Shown piece by piece: positions 33,198 to 41,487 of a stretch of 64,000 nucleotides of DNA. Origin of the DNA: Acidimicrobiales bacterium. GTDB taxonomy: Bacteria > Actinomycetota > Acidimicrobiia > Acidimicrobiales > AC-14. Both the position numbers and the translations under genes were made by a program. Numbering within the stretch: position 1 is the stretch's first letter; each line of letters opens with the position of its first letter. Location: positions 19,956 through 83,955 of the forward strand of contig JAODBK010000001.1 in the NCBI GenBank assembly GCA_025463925.1. Direction: 5' to 3'. The notes beneath the pieces were generated by a model. That model did not search any database. It was not told the origin of the DNA and saw only the letters and a program-made list of their open reading frames with translations.

Positions 33198-34249
33198 AGC
33201 TGTCGGTGCTCAGCCGCCACCTGCCCGAGCCCGAGGGCAGCGCGTCCGGCCGCATGCTGTTGGCGTGGGTCGAGGGAATGGTCTCGTCCGGTCACGAGAT
33301 CGACGTCACGTCGTGGGGGCCCGAGCCGCCGGCGGCAGCGTTGCCGGTGTGGTCCACGTGGGCGCCGTTGCCCGGCGTGTCGCGCCTGGTGATGAAGGCG
33401 CGCGCGCTCGTCGAGCCGCGCGCCGACGTGAAGCGGCTCGGGTGGGCGCCACAGCCCGGCGCTCGCGCCGTGGCCGACGACCCGGTGTCGTTCCCGGGCG
33501 TCGAACGGTTCCCGGGCGCGGTCACGACGTTCCACTACCTCACCCGATTCGACGGACGCGCCGGTCGCGGCATCGAAGTACGCGACGTGCAGGACCTGCG
33601 CCTCGAACGGCACGCGGCGCGGCGGGCGTCGACGGTGCTCGCGTACTCGGACCGCGTGGCCGCCGCGGTCGGGCACGACAGCGTCGTGGTGCCGGCGGCG
33701 TTGCGGGTGCCGGCGTCGGCGCGGCCGCCGGTCGACGAGCCCATCGCCGGCGTGATCGCGCGCTGGGGCTGGCCACCGAACCGGGCGATGCTGCGCCTGC
33801 TGCTGGCGGCCTGGCCTTCGGTGCGCGACCGCGTGCCCGGTGCCCGGCTGCTGCTCGCCGGGCGCGAGCTCGCCGACGATGCCGGAACCGGGCTGCCGGG
33901 GGTCGAGGTGGTCGGTGAGGTGCCGGCGGCCGCCGACTTCCTGTCGCGCCTCGGGCTCATGGCGTTCCCGTGCCCGCCGAGCAGCGGTCCGAAGGTGAAG
34001 GTGCTCGAGGCCATGGCCCACGGGGTGCCGGTGCTGACCACCGAATGGGGCGTCGAAGGCATCGCGCTCGGGTCGACGTACGGCGGCGGGGTGGCCGAGC
34101 CGCACGCCTTCGCGTCGCGGCTCGCCGCGCTGCTGGCGAACCCGGCCGAACGGGCCCGGCTCGGCGCCGCCGCCCGGGCCGCCGTCTTCGTGCACCACGC
34201 TCCGGCCGCGGCCGCGGCCGCTCGGGCCGCGGTGCTCGACCAGCCCTAA
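33194..34249 (+). CDS. GT4-like glycosyltransferase
   Basis: A 351-residue GT-B protein. MKLSVLSRHLPEPEGSASGR starts the fold; the middle holds IEVRDVQDLRLERHAARRAS; the C-terminal half has MAFPCPPSSGPKVKVLEAMA and HGVPVLTTEWGVEGI. It is a little shorter than usual GT4 proteins and the first E of the E-x7-E motif appears replaced, so activity is likely but the family placement is looser. The ATG overlaps the upstream GT2 stop as ATGA. It converges with the GT2 at 34246, overlapping its end by 4 nt. Confidence 0.75.
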   Translation: MKLSVLSRHLPEPEGSASGRMLLAWVEGMVSSGHEIDVTSWGPEPPAAALPVWSTWAPLPGVSRLVMKARALVEPRADVKRLGWAPQPGARAVADDPVSFPGVERFPGAVTTFHYLTRFDGRAGRGIEVRDVQDLRLERHAARRASTVLAYSDRVAAAVGHDSVVVPAALRVPASARPPVDEPIAGVIARWGWPPNRAMLRLLLAAWPSVRDRVPGARLLLAGRELADDAGTGLPGVEVVGEVPAAADFLSRLGLMAFPCPPSSGPKVKVLEAMAHGVPVLTTEWGVEGIALGSTYGGGVAEPHAFASRLAALLANPAERARLGAAARAAVFVHHAPAAAAAARAAVLDQP

Positions 34250-35163
34250 CGGGCGCTGAGGTGCCCGTCGCGGACGGGCACCGGTATCGCACGGGCGAAG
34301 CCGACGACCGAGCCGGCGACCCGGACGAGCGGCGCCGCGACACCGAACCGGTAGCCCGCGCGAAGCGCCGGCGGCACCTGCTTCAGGCCCCAGACCCACG
34401 CGAAGTCGCGGGCCGCGGCGCGGGCCCGGACGCGGTCGGCGCGAACGAGCTTGGCGACACGCGCGCCGGCCCCGATGCCGTACGCCCAGTCGAGGCGGAG
34501 CAGCGCGGTGCGGTCGCGCCACTGGTCGTGGAACGCCAGCGCCGCCGGCTCGTAGCGGCCGGTGAAGCCGGCGGCGAGCAGCCGGTCGAACAGGTCGGCG
34601 TCCTCGCACGCTCGGTACCGGCCCCCCGCGCCCAGCGCCTCGTCGAACCCGCCGACGGCAACGAGCGCGCCCAGGCGTGCGGCCATGTTGGCGCTGTGGC
34701 CGAACAGGCCGGTCGCCGACGCATCCAGCACCGCGGCGTCGGGCTCGTCCTTGATCGCGATCGGGTGCTCCACCGGGCCGGTGCCCGGCGGGGCCTCGAC
34801 CCGCCCGGTGAAGAACGCCGCGCCATCGTGCTCGGTGGCCGCCGACCGCAGCGCGCCGGCCCACGCCGCCGACACGACCACGTCGTCGTCGACGAAGGCC
34901 ACCAGCCGGTGGGTCGCGGCCCGCCAGCCGGCATTGCGGGCCCGGCTGGCCCCCGGCTGGTCGCAGCGGAGCGACCGCACGCCGGGACCGGCACCATCGG
35001 CGACGCCGAGGACCGCGGGATCCGACGACGCCGAGTCGACGACCACGATCTCGTCGTCCGGTCCGACCGACGCCGTCAACGACGCGAGGCACCGCCGGAG
35101 CATCGCCGGCCGGTCGCGGGTGGGGACCACGACGGTGATCGGGGTGTCAGCCACCTCAGCCAC
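34246..35163 (-). CDS. GT2 family glycosyltransferase (tandem copy A)
   Basis: A 305-residue GT-A enzyme, with ITVVVPTRDRPAMLRRCLAS, VVDSASSDPAVLG, RLVAFVDDDVVVSAAWAGAL and GGFDEALGAGGRYRACEDAD. The C-terminus has an amphipathic or membrane-associated segment. It is clearly paralogous to the gene immediately upstream (35156-36118), sharing the opening motif, the DSAS-DPAV loop and the LDWAYGIGAGAR-AKL segment. I chose the GTG at 35163 (8-nt overlap); the GTG at 35154 is nearly as good. Confidence 0.87.
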   Translation of the reverse strand: MAEVADTPITVVVPTRDRPAMLRRCLASLTASVGPDDEIVVVDSASSDPAVLGVADGAGPGVRSLRCDQPGASRARNAGWRAATHRLVAFVDDDVVVSAAWAGALRSAATEHDGAAFFTGRVEAPPGTGPVEHPIAIKDEPDAAVLDASATGLFGHSANMAARLGALVAVGGFDEALGAGGRYRACEDADLFDRLLAAGFTGRYEPAALAFHDQWRDRTALLRLDWAYGIGAGARVAKLVRADRVRARAAARDFAWVWGLKQVPPALRAGYRFGVAAPLVRVAGSVVGFARAIPVPVRDGHLSAR

Positions 35164-36118
35164 GCCGCCGCCGGGCGCGCAAGTGGCCGTCGACGACCGG
35201 CGTGGCCAGCGCCGGCAGGAACCCGGCGACGATCCCGCCCAGGTGCACGAGTGCCAGCACCACGCCGAGCTGATAGCCGTCGCGCAGCGCCCGCGGGATC
35301 GGGCGCAGCTTGTTGCGCCACACGATGAGGACGGCGACGGCGCGGCACCGCCGCCGGTCGGATCGGGCCAGCTTGGCCAGTCGGGCACCGGCGCCGATGC
35401 CGTACGCCCAGTCGAGCCGGACCAGGTCGGCGCGTGACCGCCATTGATCGTGCGAGGCCAGCGCGGCCGGCTCGTACCAACCGATCGCACCGGCGGCGAA
35501 CGCCCGGTCGAAGAAGTCGCCGTCGTCGCCGGCCCGGAACCGGGCACCGGTGCCGAGCAACTCGTCGAATCCGCCGAGGCGCGCCAGCAGGTCGCGATGG
35601 GCGCCGAAGTTGGCGCCGTGGCCGATGGTGCCGATGTCGTTCGCCAGCCGCCGGGGCTCGGGATCGTCGAGCACCGCGACCGGTCGGGCGGCACCGGCCT
35701 GGTCGGGCGGCACGCCGACGCGGCCGGTGACGAAGGCGGTTCCGTCGCGACCGAGAGCCTCGGCCATTGCCGCCGCCCAGCCCGGAGTGACCGTGACGTC
35801 GTCGTCGATGTACGCGACGAGGTCGTGCGACGCGGCGCGCCAGCCGACGTTTCGCGCCCGGCAGAGTCCGGGCTCCTCGGCCCGCACCATCCGCACACCG
35901 TGCCGGGCGGCCACCTCGGCCACCGCGGGATCGAGCGACGCCGAATCCACCACGAGGATCTCGTCGCCCGGCCGCACCGCGTCGCGCAGCGACGTCAAGC
36001 ACCGGTCGAGCATCACCGGCCGGTCGCGAGTGCACACGACCACCGTCACCAAATCGTTCTTTGAACCAGGCGCCACCCCCGGGGTGGCTCCTGGTTCAAA
36101 GAACGGGGGCGCGGTCAT
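35156..36118 (-). CDS. GT2 family glycosyltransferase (tandem copy B, carrying an in-frame palindromic insertion)
   Basis: A 320-residue GT-A enzyme: VTVVVCTRDRPVMLDRCLTS, VVDSASLDPAVAEVA, LVAYIDDDVTVTPGWAAAM, GGFDELLGTGARFRAGDDGD. The ATG at 36118 overlaps the upstream stop as ATGA. Between the first five codons and the beta-strand that begins the GT2 fold lies a 51-bp near-perfect palindrome (36055-36105). It adds exactly 17 codons (FFEPGATPGVAPGSKND). Such a tail is absent from the paralogue at 34246-35163. A TTG/GTG at 36052/36049 could give a protein without the insertion, but the coupling overlap favours the longer form. Confidence 0.85.
   Translation of the reverse strand: MTAPPFFEPGATPGVAPGSKNDLVTVVVCTRDRPVMLDRCLTSLRDAVRPGDEILVVDSASLDPAVAEVAARHGVRMVRAEEPGLCRARNVGWRAASHDLVAYIDDDVTVTPGWAAAMAEALGRDGTAFVTGRVGVPPDQAGAARPVAVLDDPEPRRLANDIGTIGHGANFGAHRDLLARLGGFDELLGTGARFRAGDDGDFFDRAFAAGAIGWYEPAALASHDQWRSRADLVRLDWAYGIGAGARLAKLARSDRRRCRAVAVLIVWRNKLRPIPRALRDGYQLGVVLALVHLGGIVAGFLPALATPVVDGHLRARRRRG
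36055..36105. repeat. 51-bp palindromic element inserted in frame in a glycosyltransferase gene
   Basis: Two 25-nt arms (starting CGTTCTTTGAACCAGG) pair at 24 of 25 positions around a single central base. The length is 17 codons exactly and the reading frame is kept; both strands encode the same peptide FFEPGATPGVAPGSKN. This is the behaviour of coding palindromic elements such as those of Rickettsia. No second copy is seen in this window. Confidence 0.75.
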
Positions 36119-37209
36119 CGGGCATGGGCGCGAATGGCTTCGTGGTACGCCGCCTGGTGGGCCGCGACCGCGACCTCGGGGGTGTAGCGGGCCAGCGCGT
36201 GGGCTCGAGCAGCTCGGCCGATGGCCGCGGCGCGGGCCGGCTCGTCGAGCAGCTTGGCCAGCTCGGCGGCCAGCGCGCCGGGGTCGTCGCGAGGCACGAC
36301 GACGCCACGATCGCCGTCGGTGCCGAGCAGCTCGCGGAACGCCGGCGAGTCGGTGCCGATCACGGGCCGGCCGGCGAGCATCGCCTCGATCACCACGAGC
36401 GGGGCGCCTTCGGTGACGCGGGTAGAGGTGCTGCACACGACCCGGGCCCGGCGCAGCAGGTCGCACACGCCGTCGGCATCGATCAGCCCGAGGAACGTCA
36501 CCGCATCGAGATGCCGCGACGCCGCCAGTCGCTCGAGCCGGCGCCGCTCGGGACCTTCGCCGGCGATCAGCACGCGCGTCGCGGGGTGGGCGGCCGCGAT
36601 CGACGCGAACGCGTGCACCAGCACGTCGATGCCCTTCTCGGCCGACAGCCGCCCGGCGAACACCACGTCGTCGCCCGGCGGCCCGTCGGCCAATGCGTCT
36701 CCGTCGGCGAAACCCGGGATCACTCGCACGCGCGGGAACCCGGCCCGCGCGACCTTCTCGCCGAGCTCGCTCGACACCGCGACGAGGACGTCGAGCCGCC
36801 GCCGCGCCACCATCCGATCCAGCACCGCCTTCGCCACCTTGGCCTGGTGCACGAGGCCATGTCCTTCGCCTTCGGGCCCTTCGTCAGCCCGCACCAGGCG
36901 ATGGTCGTGCAAGGTCATCACCTGCGCGGCGGCACGCGGCACGCCGAGCACCGACACCGACAGCTCCCGCAGGACGTTGTGGTGATGCACGACGTCGGGC
37001 CGGAAGCGGTCGGCCGCGGCCGCGAGCGACCGCCTGACCCACGGGTCCCACACGTCGAGCGCCTTGCCGACGCCGCGGTGGCGCGGGCCACCGGCGAAGA
37101 CCTCGACGCGATCGCCGGCGCGCTCGAGCGCGGTGGCCAACCGACCCACGTGGACCTCGGCGCCCGAGCCCGGACCGACCGGCAGGTCGTTGACCATCAA
37201 GACGCGCAT
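36115..37209 (-). CDS. GT4 family glycosyltransferase
   Basis: A 364-residue GT-B enzyme. MRVLMVNDLPVGPGSGAEVH opens the acceptor domain; PDVVHHHNVLRELS, VAVSSELGEKVARAGFPRVR and VVFAGRLSAEKGIDVLVHAF follow; the donor loop is STRVTEGAPLVVIEAMLAG. It belongs to the unit starting at the sugar transferase (38702), with a gap of 53 bp, and overlaps the next GT2 as ATGA. The specificity is unknown. Confidence 0.9.
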   Translation of the reverse strand: MRVLMVNDLPVGPGSGAEVHVGRLATALERAGDRVEVFAGGPRHRGVGKALDVWDPWVRRSLAAAADRFRPDVVHHHNVLRELSVSVLGVPRAAAQVMTLHDHRLVRADEGPEGEGHGLVHQAKVAKAVLDRMVARRRLDVLVAVSSELGEKVARAGFPRVRVIPGFADGDALADGPPGDDVVFAGRLSAEKGIDVLVHAFASIAAAHPATRVLIAGEGPERRRLERLAASRHLDAVTFLGLIDADGVCDLLRRARVVCSTSTRVTEGAPLVVIEAMLAGRPVIGTDSPAFRELLGTDGDRGVVVPRDDPGALAAELAKLLDEPARAAAIGRAARAHALARYTPEVAVAAHQAAYHEAIRAHAR

Positions 37210-37262
37210 GGAGCCACCGAGGGTACGCCGGGCGTGCCCGCGGTGACCGGCGAACGGGCCGG

Positions 37263-38702
37263 CTACCAGGGGCCGTGCCGGTACACGAGCGCCGGCACGG
37301 TGCGGAGCAGCAGCCTGATGTCGAGCCAGAGCGACCAGTTCTCGATGTAGGCGAGGTCGAGCTTCACCATCTCCTGGTAGGTGAGGCCGTTGCCGCCCGA
37401 CACCTGCCAGTAGCCGGTGACGCCGGGCAGCGTGCTGTGGCGCCGGCCGTCCATGGTGCCGAAGTCCTCCGGGTCGACGGCCAAGGGTCGCGGGCCCACG
37501 AGGCTCATGTCGCCGCGGATGACATTCAGCAGCTGCGGCAGTTCGTCGATCGAGTACCGCCGGATGATCCGCCCGATCCGCGTCACCCGCGGATCGTCGA
37601 CGACCTTGAACAACAGGCCGTCGGTCGCATTGCGGTGGGCGAGGCCGATGACCTCCCGATCGGCACCGGCGCGCATCGAACGGAACTTCAGCAGGCGGAA
37701 CGGCTCGCCGCGGAACCCGACGCGGCGCTGCCGGTACAGCGCCGGTCCACCGTCGCCGAGCTTGATCGCGATGGCGACCACGGCCAGCAGCGGCGCGGTC
37801 ATCAGGAGGACGAGCGCGGCGACCACGATGTCGAAGACGCGCTTGCCCGGTTGCACCCGCTCGCGCGTCGCCGGCCTGGCCATCGGCAGCAGCGGCAGCC
37901 CACCGATCTGCGAGACGTGACCAGGGCTCAAGAACAACTCGGCGAGCGGCGGCACGACGGCCACGTCGACGTCGAGCCCGTCGCAGCCCTCGATGCACTC
38001 GGCCATGCCGACGTTGAGGTCGCCTTCGGGCGCGATCACCAGTTGCCGGATGCCGGCCGACCACACCAGCTCGGGCAGATCGGCCAGCGTCGCGCCGATG
38101 GCGACGCCGCGGCCGGCGCCGGCGCCGCTGGTGAGCGGCAGCACGCCGACCGGATCGAGGCCCGCCTCGGGATACTCGCCGAGCTTGCGAACGATGGTGT
38201 CCGCCACCGGGCCGGTGCCGACGACCAGCGTCGGGCGGAGCCCGCGACCGCGGCGGCGGGTGGTGCTGAGCACGGCCCAGGTCAGCGCACGGAGGCCGAC
38301 CAGCGCGGCCCCGAACGCGATCGCCACGTCGGCGATCCGGCCGGGCTTGAGCCCGAGGCGTTCGCCCAGGACTGCGACGCCGAGCATCGTCATCGCGAAC
38401 GGCGCCGCGATCGACGCCGGGTACCAGAGCACGCCCTGCGTCTGCGTCGTCGACCGAGCCACGTAGCGGCGGCTCACGTACAGGCCGGCGACGACGACGG
38501 TGGCGAGCAGGGCGACCCGGGCCGGGCCGACGCCGGTGACCAGGCCGGCGGCAACGAGCAGCAAGGCGTCGGCGGCGATCGCCACCGCGCTCCGGCCGGA
38601 CTCGTGGATCTTGTCGACCGCACCGAGCAACCGGTCCGCGCCCGCCGGCGACGGCGTGACGTCAAGGACCCGGATGTGCTCGTAGCCGATCGTCGTGCTC
38701 AC
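37263..38702 (-). CDS. Polyprenyl-phosphate sugar-1-phosphate transferase (initiating enzyme, WbaP/CpsE-like)
   Basis: A 479-residue membrane protein. The N-terminal half has four or five hydrophobic segments and a Rossmann-like CoA-binding-type domain (LRPTLVVGTGPVADTIVRKL). The C-terminal half has one further membrane helix and the bacterial sugar transferase domain: KRVFDIVVAALVLLMTAPLL, YRQRRVGFRGEPFRLLKFRS and RIIRRYSIDELPQLLNVIRG. It then has DMSLVGPRPLAV and a terminal PGVTGYWQVSG. These enzymes transfer a sugar phosphate (usually glucose- or galactose-1-P) to undecaprenyl phosphate and start the repeat unit. It is probably the first committed gene of the whole locus. Confidence 0.94.
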   Translation of the reverse strand: MSTTIGYEHIRVLDVTPSPAGADRLLGAVDKIHESGRSAVAIAADALLLVAAGLVTGVGPARVALLATVVVAGLYVSRRYVARSTTQTQGVLWYPASIAAPFAMTMLGVAVLGERLGLKPGRIADVAIAFGAALVGLRALTWAVLSTTRRRGRGLRPTLVVGTGPVADTIVRKLGEYPEAGLDPVGVLPLTSGAGAGRGVAIGATLADLPELVWSAGIRQLVIAPEGDLNVGMAECIEGCDGLDVDVAVVPPLAELFLSPGHVSQIGGLPLLPMARPATRERVQPGKRVFDIVVAALVLLMTAPLLAVVAIAIKLGDGGPALYRQRRVGFRGEPFRLLKFRSMRAGADREVIGLAHRNATDGLLFKVVDDPRVTRIGRIIRRYSIDELPQLLNVIRGDMSLVGPRPLAVDPEDFGTMDGRRHSTLPGVTGYWQVSGGNGLTYQEMVKLDLAYIENWSLWLDIRLLLRTVPALVYRHGPW

Positions 38703-38956
38703 GTCCGTCCCAACACCCCCGTGCCCACATTGCCGACTGTTGCCGTATTCATGCGGCTTCGCCCGAAAAGATTCGACATTGGTGTTCTATGACGCATTTC
38801 CGAGTTCCTGCTACCCCGAGGAACGGGCCGCCAGCGGCGGCCGTACGGCAGACTTTGGCCACGCCTCCGATGCCGGCCATGAACTCTCATGACGAAAGAG
38901 GACTTTTAGGCCGAAAGGGCGAATAACGCGGAAATTCCTTGGGGAGGGGATGCACC

Positions 38957-39493
38957 ATGAAGCTGAGGCGTGGGCTTCGGAGTCGCCTCGGGCGCACGGT
39001 CGTCGCGTGCGTCGCCGTGGCCATCGGTCCGATCGGGCTCGTGGCTGCCGCGACCCCCACCGCCGCCGACGGCCCGCTCCCGCTCGAGTGCACCGGCGCG
39101 GGCAGCGTCAACGTGGCCCAGCCGGCCTCGGGCCCGGCGGCCTGGGCGATCAGCGGCGCTGGCTTCTGCACCGGCAAGCTCAACCAGTCCTTCACCATGA
39201 AGCTGGCCGGCACCGGCACCTCGGACTCGCTCGGCCTGTGCTCGGCGCAGCCGTTGGTCACCAACCTCAACCTGACGGTCGCGGTGACGATCACCGGCCC
39301 GGTCGACGGCTCGGTGCACAACCAGACCCAGAAGTGGTCGCTCCCGGTGACGACGTTCCCGGTCACTGATCCGTTCGCCATCTCGACCGGCGGATCCCCG
39401 ATCGGGCTCGGCACCATCTGGACCCGGATCTTCGCCCAGTGCCCCAACGGCGGCAGCCCGGCGGCGACGTTCGACTGGACGCAGCAGTTCTGA
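38957..39493 (+). CDS. Secreted protein of unknown function
   Basis: A 178-residue protein with a clear signal peptide (KLRRGLRSRLGRTVVACVAV, IGPIGLVAAATPTAADG) and a beta-rich, Thr/Ser/Gly-rich mature part with four cysteines that may pair. A strong GGGGAGGGG ribosome-binding site precedes the ATG at 38957. The 254 bp between it and the divergent sugar transferase gene are more AT-rich than the surroundings, hold no gene, and probably contain both promoters. I do not recognise the family. It may be an adhesin-like or polysaccharide-associated exported protein; this is inference. Confidence 0.7.
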   Translation: MKLRRGLRSRLGRTVVACVAVAIGPIGLVAAATPTAADGPLPLECTGAGSVNVAQPASGPAAWAISGAGFCTGKLNQSFTMKLAGTGTSDSLGLCSAQPLVTNLNLTVAVTITGPVDGSVHNQTQKWSLPVTTFPVTDPFAISTGGSPIGLGTIWTRIFAQCPNGGSPAATFDWTQQF

Positions 39494-39501
39494 GCTGAGC
39501 C

Positions 39502-40743
39502 TCAGCCGGCTCGCGGCCGGTACCAGGCGATCTCGCCGATCCGGCCGCCGTAGACCGTCAACACCAGCACGCGCTGCTCGATGCGACCGTCCACGTCGAA
39601 CGCGAACACGACCGTCGCGACCGGCACGCCGGGATGCACGTCGCCCCGCACCTGGCGGCCGAGCCGCAGCGCGTCGTCGCCGGCCAACTCGGCGAACAAG
39701 CGCTGCCGTCCCGCGTCACCGCGTTCCTCGAACACTCCCGACGGGCCGATGACGCGGACCCGAGCGCGCCCGTCCATCATCGGACCGAGGTCGCGGTACT
39801 GGCCGCGGCCGATGACGTCGATGGCACGCTGGGCGACGTCGTTCACCTGCTCGATCAACGGCATCAGCTCCCGCTGGCCCATCGCCGCGGGCTCGGCCCG
39901 CCGCCATCGCCATCGCCGGCGAGGACGCGACGGCTCGGTCGCGGTCGCGCTCACTGGCGCGGTCGGCTCGGTGGGCGCGTAGCCGAGCTCGCGCAGCAGC
40001 GAGCCGGCGCGTTCGAGCACCACCGCCAACTGCTCGGCGTCGAGCCCGCCGCCCGGCCCGCCCTTCGCGACTGCCGGGGCATCGGGATCGGCGTTGAACG
40101 ACACCCCCGCCTCGGCGGCCACGCGGCGCAGCACGTCGTCGCCCGCCGGCATTCCCATCCAATCGAACAGGTCACGCGCCTGCGCGACCGGATCGTGCAG
40201 CAGCGCCTCGTACCGGACCTCGCGGTACCGGGCGAGGCCGGCGGCGGAAGCGCGACCGGCCTCGACCGCAGACCGCCATTCGTCGACCGCGTCCCCTGCC
40301 GATTCGGGGCCCCACGTCTGGCCCAGCAACGAGCGGACCACGTCGCGCCCGTCACGGATGATGTGCAGGACAGGGGCGTCCGGGTACACCTCGCCGATCA
40401 GGTCGAGGTGGCGCACGTGATCCGGGGTGCGCTCGACGATGGTGGTCGCCGACGGGTCGATGCCCGCGGCCAGCCCGGTGAAGATGCCATCGGCGAAGGT
40501 CCGCACCGCGGCGATGAGCTGGCGACGGTCGATGTACACCGCGCCGGTGACGAGCGACGACACCGCGCCGTGGTGGAAGCGCTCCACGAGCGGCGCCAGC
40601 CCGTGGGAGAACAGATAGCTCTCGCTCGGGACCGCGACGACGAGCGGATGCGACGCCAGCACACGCTGCAGGAAGTTCGTGCCGCTCCGTCGCGCCCCGA
40701 CCACGAAAACCAGGTCGATGGGGGAGCCGTCGGGCCGGGCCAA
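39502..40743 (-). CDS. Sulfotransferase fused to an NTF2/SnoaL-like domain
   Basis: A 413-residue protein. The N-terminal domain is a PAPS-dependent sulfotransferase: VFVVGARRSGTNFLQRVLAS is the 5'-phosphosulfate loop, and HIIRDGRDVVRSLLGQTWGP the 3'-phosphate motif. After an Arg-rich linker near 270-290 comes an NTF2-like domain (ELMPLIEQVNDVAQRAIDVI, VATVVFAFDVDGRIEQRVLV). The combination is unusual. The first possible start is a TTG at 40743; the gene is divergent from the methyltransferase at 40789. Sulfation of the polysaccharide or of a lipid is the likely role. Confidence 0.78.
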   Translation of the reverse strand: MARPDGSPIDLVFVVGARRSGTNFLQRVLASHPLVVAVPSESYLFSHGLAPLVERFHHGAVSSLVTGAVYIDRRQLIAAVRTFADGIFTGLAAGIDPSATTIVERTPDHVRHLDLIGEVYPDAPVLHIIRDGRDVVRSLLGQTWGPESAGDAVDEWRSAVEAGRASAAGLARYREVRYEALLHDPVAQARDLFDWMGMPAGDDVLRRVAAEAGVSFNADPDAPAVAKGGPGGGLDAEQLAVVLERAGSLLRELGYAPTEPTAPVSATATEPSRPRRRWRWRRAEPAAMGQRELMPLIEQVNDVAQRAIDVIGRGQYRDLGPMMDGRARVRVIGPSGVFEERGDAGRQRLFAELAGDDALRLGRQVRGDVHPGVPVATVVFAFDVDGRIEQRVLVLTVYGGRIGEIAWYRPRAG

Positions 40744-40788
40744 GGTCGGTAACCTACCGTGCTCGTGGCGCGCGACGAGGCTCGACGG

Positions 40789-41487
40789 ATGCGAGCGTAT
40801 TGGGACCGGAGCGCGCAGGAGAACGCCGCTTGGTACGTCGACACCAGCCTCGACTACTCGCACCCCGACATGGCGAAGTTCTTCGAGACGGGGCGCACGA
40901 TCGTCGACGAAGCGCTCGCCGGCGAGGCCTGCCCGCCCGTCGGTTCGGGCCTCGCGGTCGAGATCGGCTCGGGGCTCGGGCGGGTGTGCTCGGCACTGGC
41001 CGACCGGTTCGCGCAGGTCGTCGGCGTCGACATCTCGCCCGAGATGGTGAAGCGGGCGAGTGAGCTGGTTGCCGATCCGAAGGTGCGCTTCGTGGTCGGT
41101 GACGGTGAAGGCATCACCGGCGTCGCCGATGGCACCGCCGACGTCGTGCTCTCGTTCACGGTGTTCCAGCACATCCCGTCGATCAAGGTGATCGAGGGCT
41201 ACCTCGTCGACGCTGGGCGAGTACTGGCGCCGGGCGGCGTCTTCGTCTTCCAGTGGAACAACACGCCGGGCGCGACGTCGTGGCGCGTGCGGCGCTCAGT
41301 GCTGTCGCTGCTGCAACGCAGCGGGCTGCACCGCGAGCAGCACGGGCGTCATGACGCAGCGTTTCTCGGCAGCCGGGTGCCGCGCGCGACGATCGAGTCG
41401 GCGCTGCGGCGCGGCGGGCTCGAGCTGTGCGGCACGCAAGGGCTCGACACGCTGTACGCGTGGGCATGGGCCCAGAAGCGCGCTTGA
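40789..41487 (+). CDS. Class I SAM-dependent methyltransferase
   Basis: A 232-residue protein from the ATG at 40789 (GAGG 8 nt upstream; a GTG at 40759 is an alternative). Motif I AVEIGSGLGRVCSALA, VVGVDISPEMVKRASELV, and motif IV/post-I VVLSFTVFQHIP show the type 11 methyltransferase fold. Located at the head of a four-gene plus-strand unit (methyltransferase, GT2, methyltransferase, acyltransferase), it probably methylates a sugar. It overlaps the next gene. Confidence 0.85.
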   Translation: MRAYWDRSAQENAAWYVDTSLDYSHPDMAKFFETGRTIVDEALAGEACPPVGSGLAVEIGSGLGRVCSALADRFAQVVGVDISPEMVKRASELVADPKVRFVVGDGEGITGVADGTADVVLSFTVFQHIPSIKVIEGYLVDAGRVLAPGGVFVFQWNNTPGATSWRVRRSVLSLLQRSGLHREQHGRHDAAFLGSRVPRATIESALRRGGLELCGTQGLDTLYAWAWAQKRA

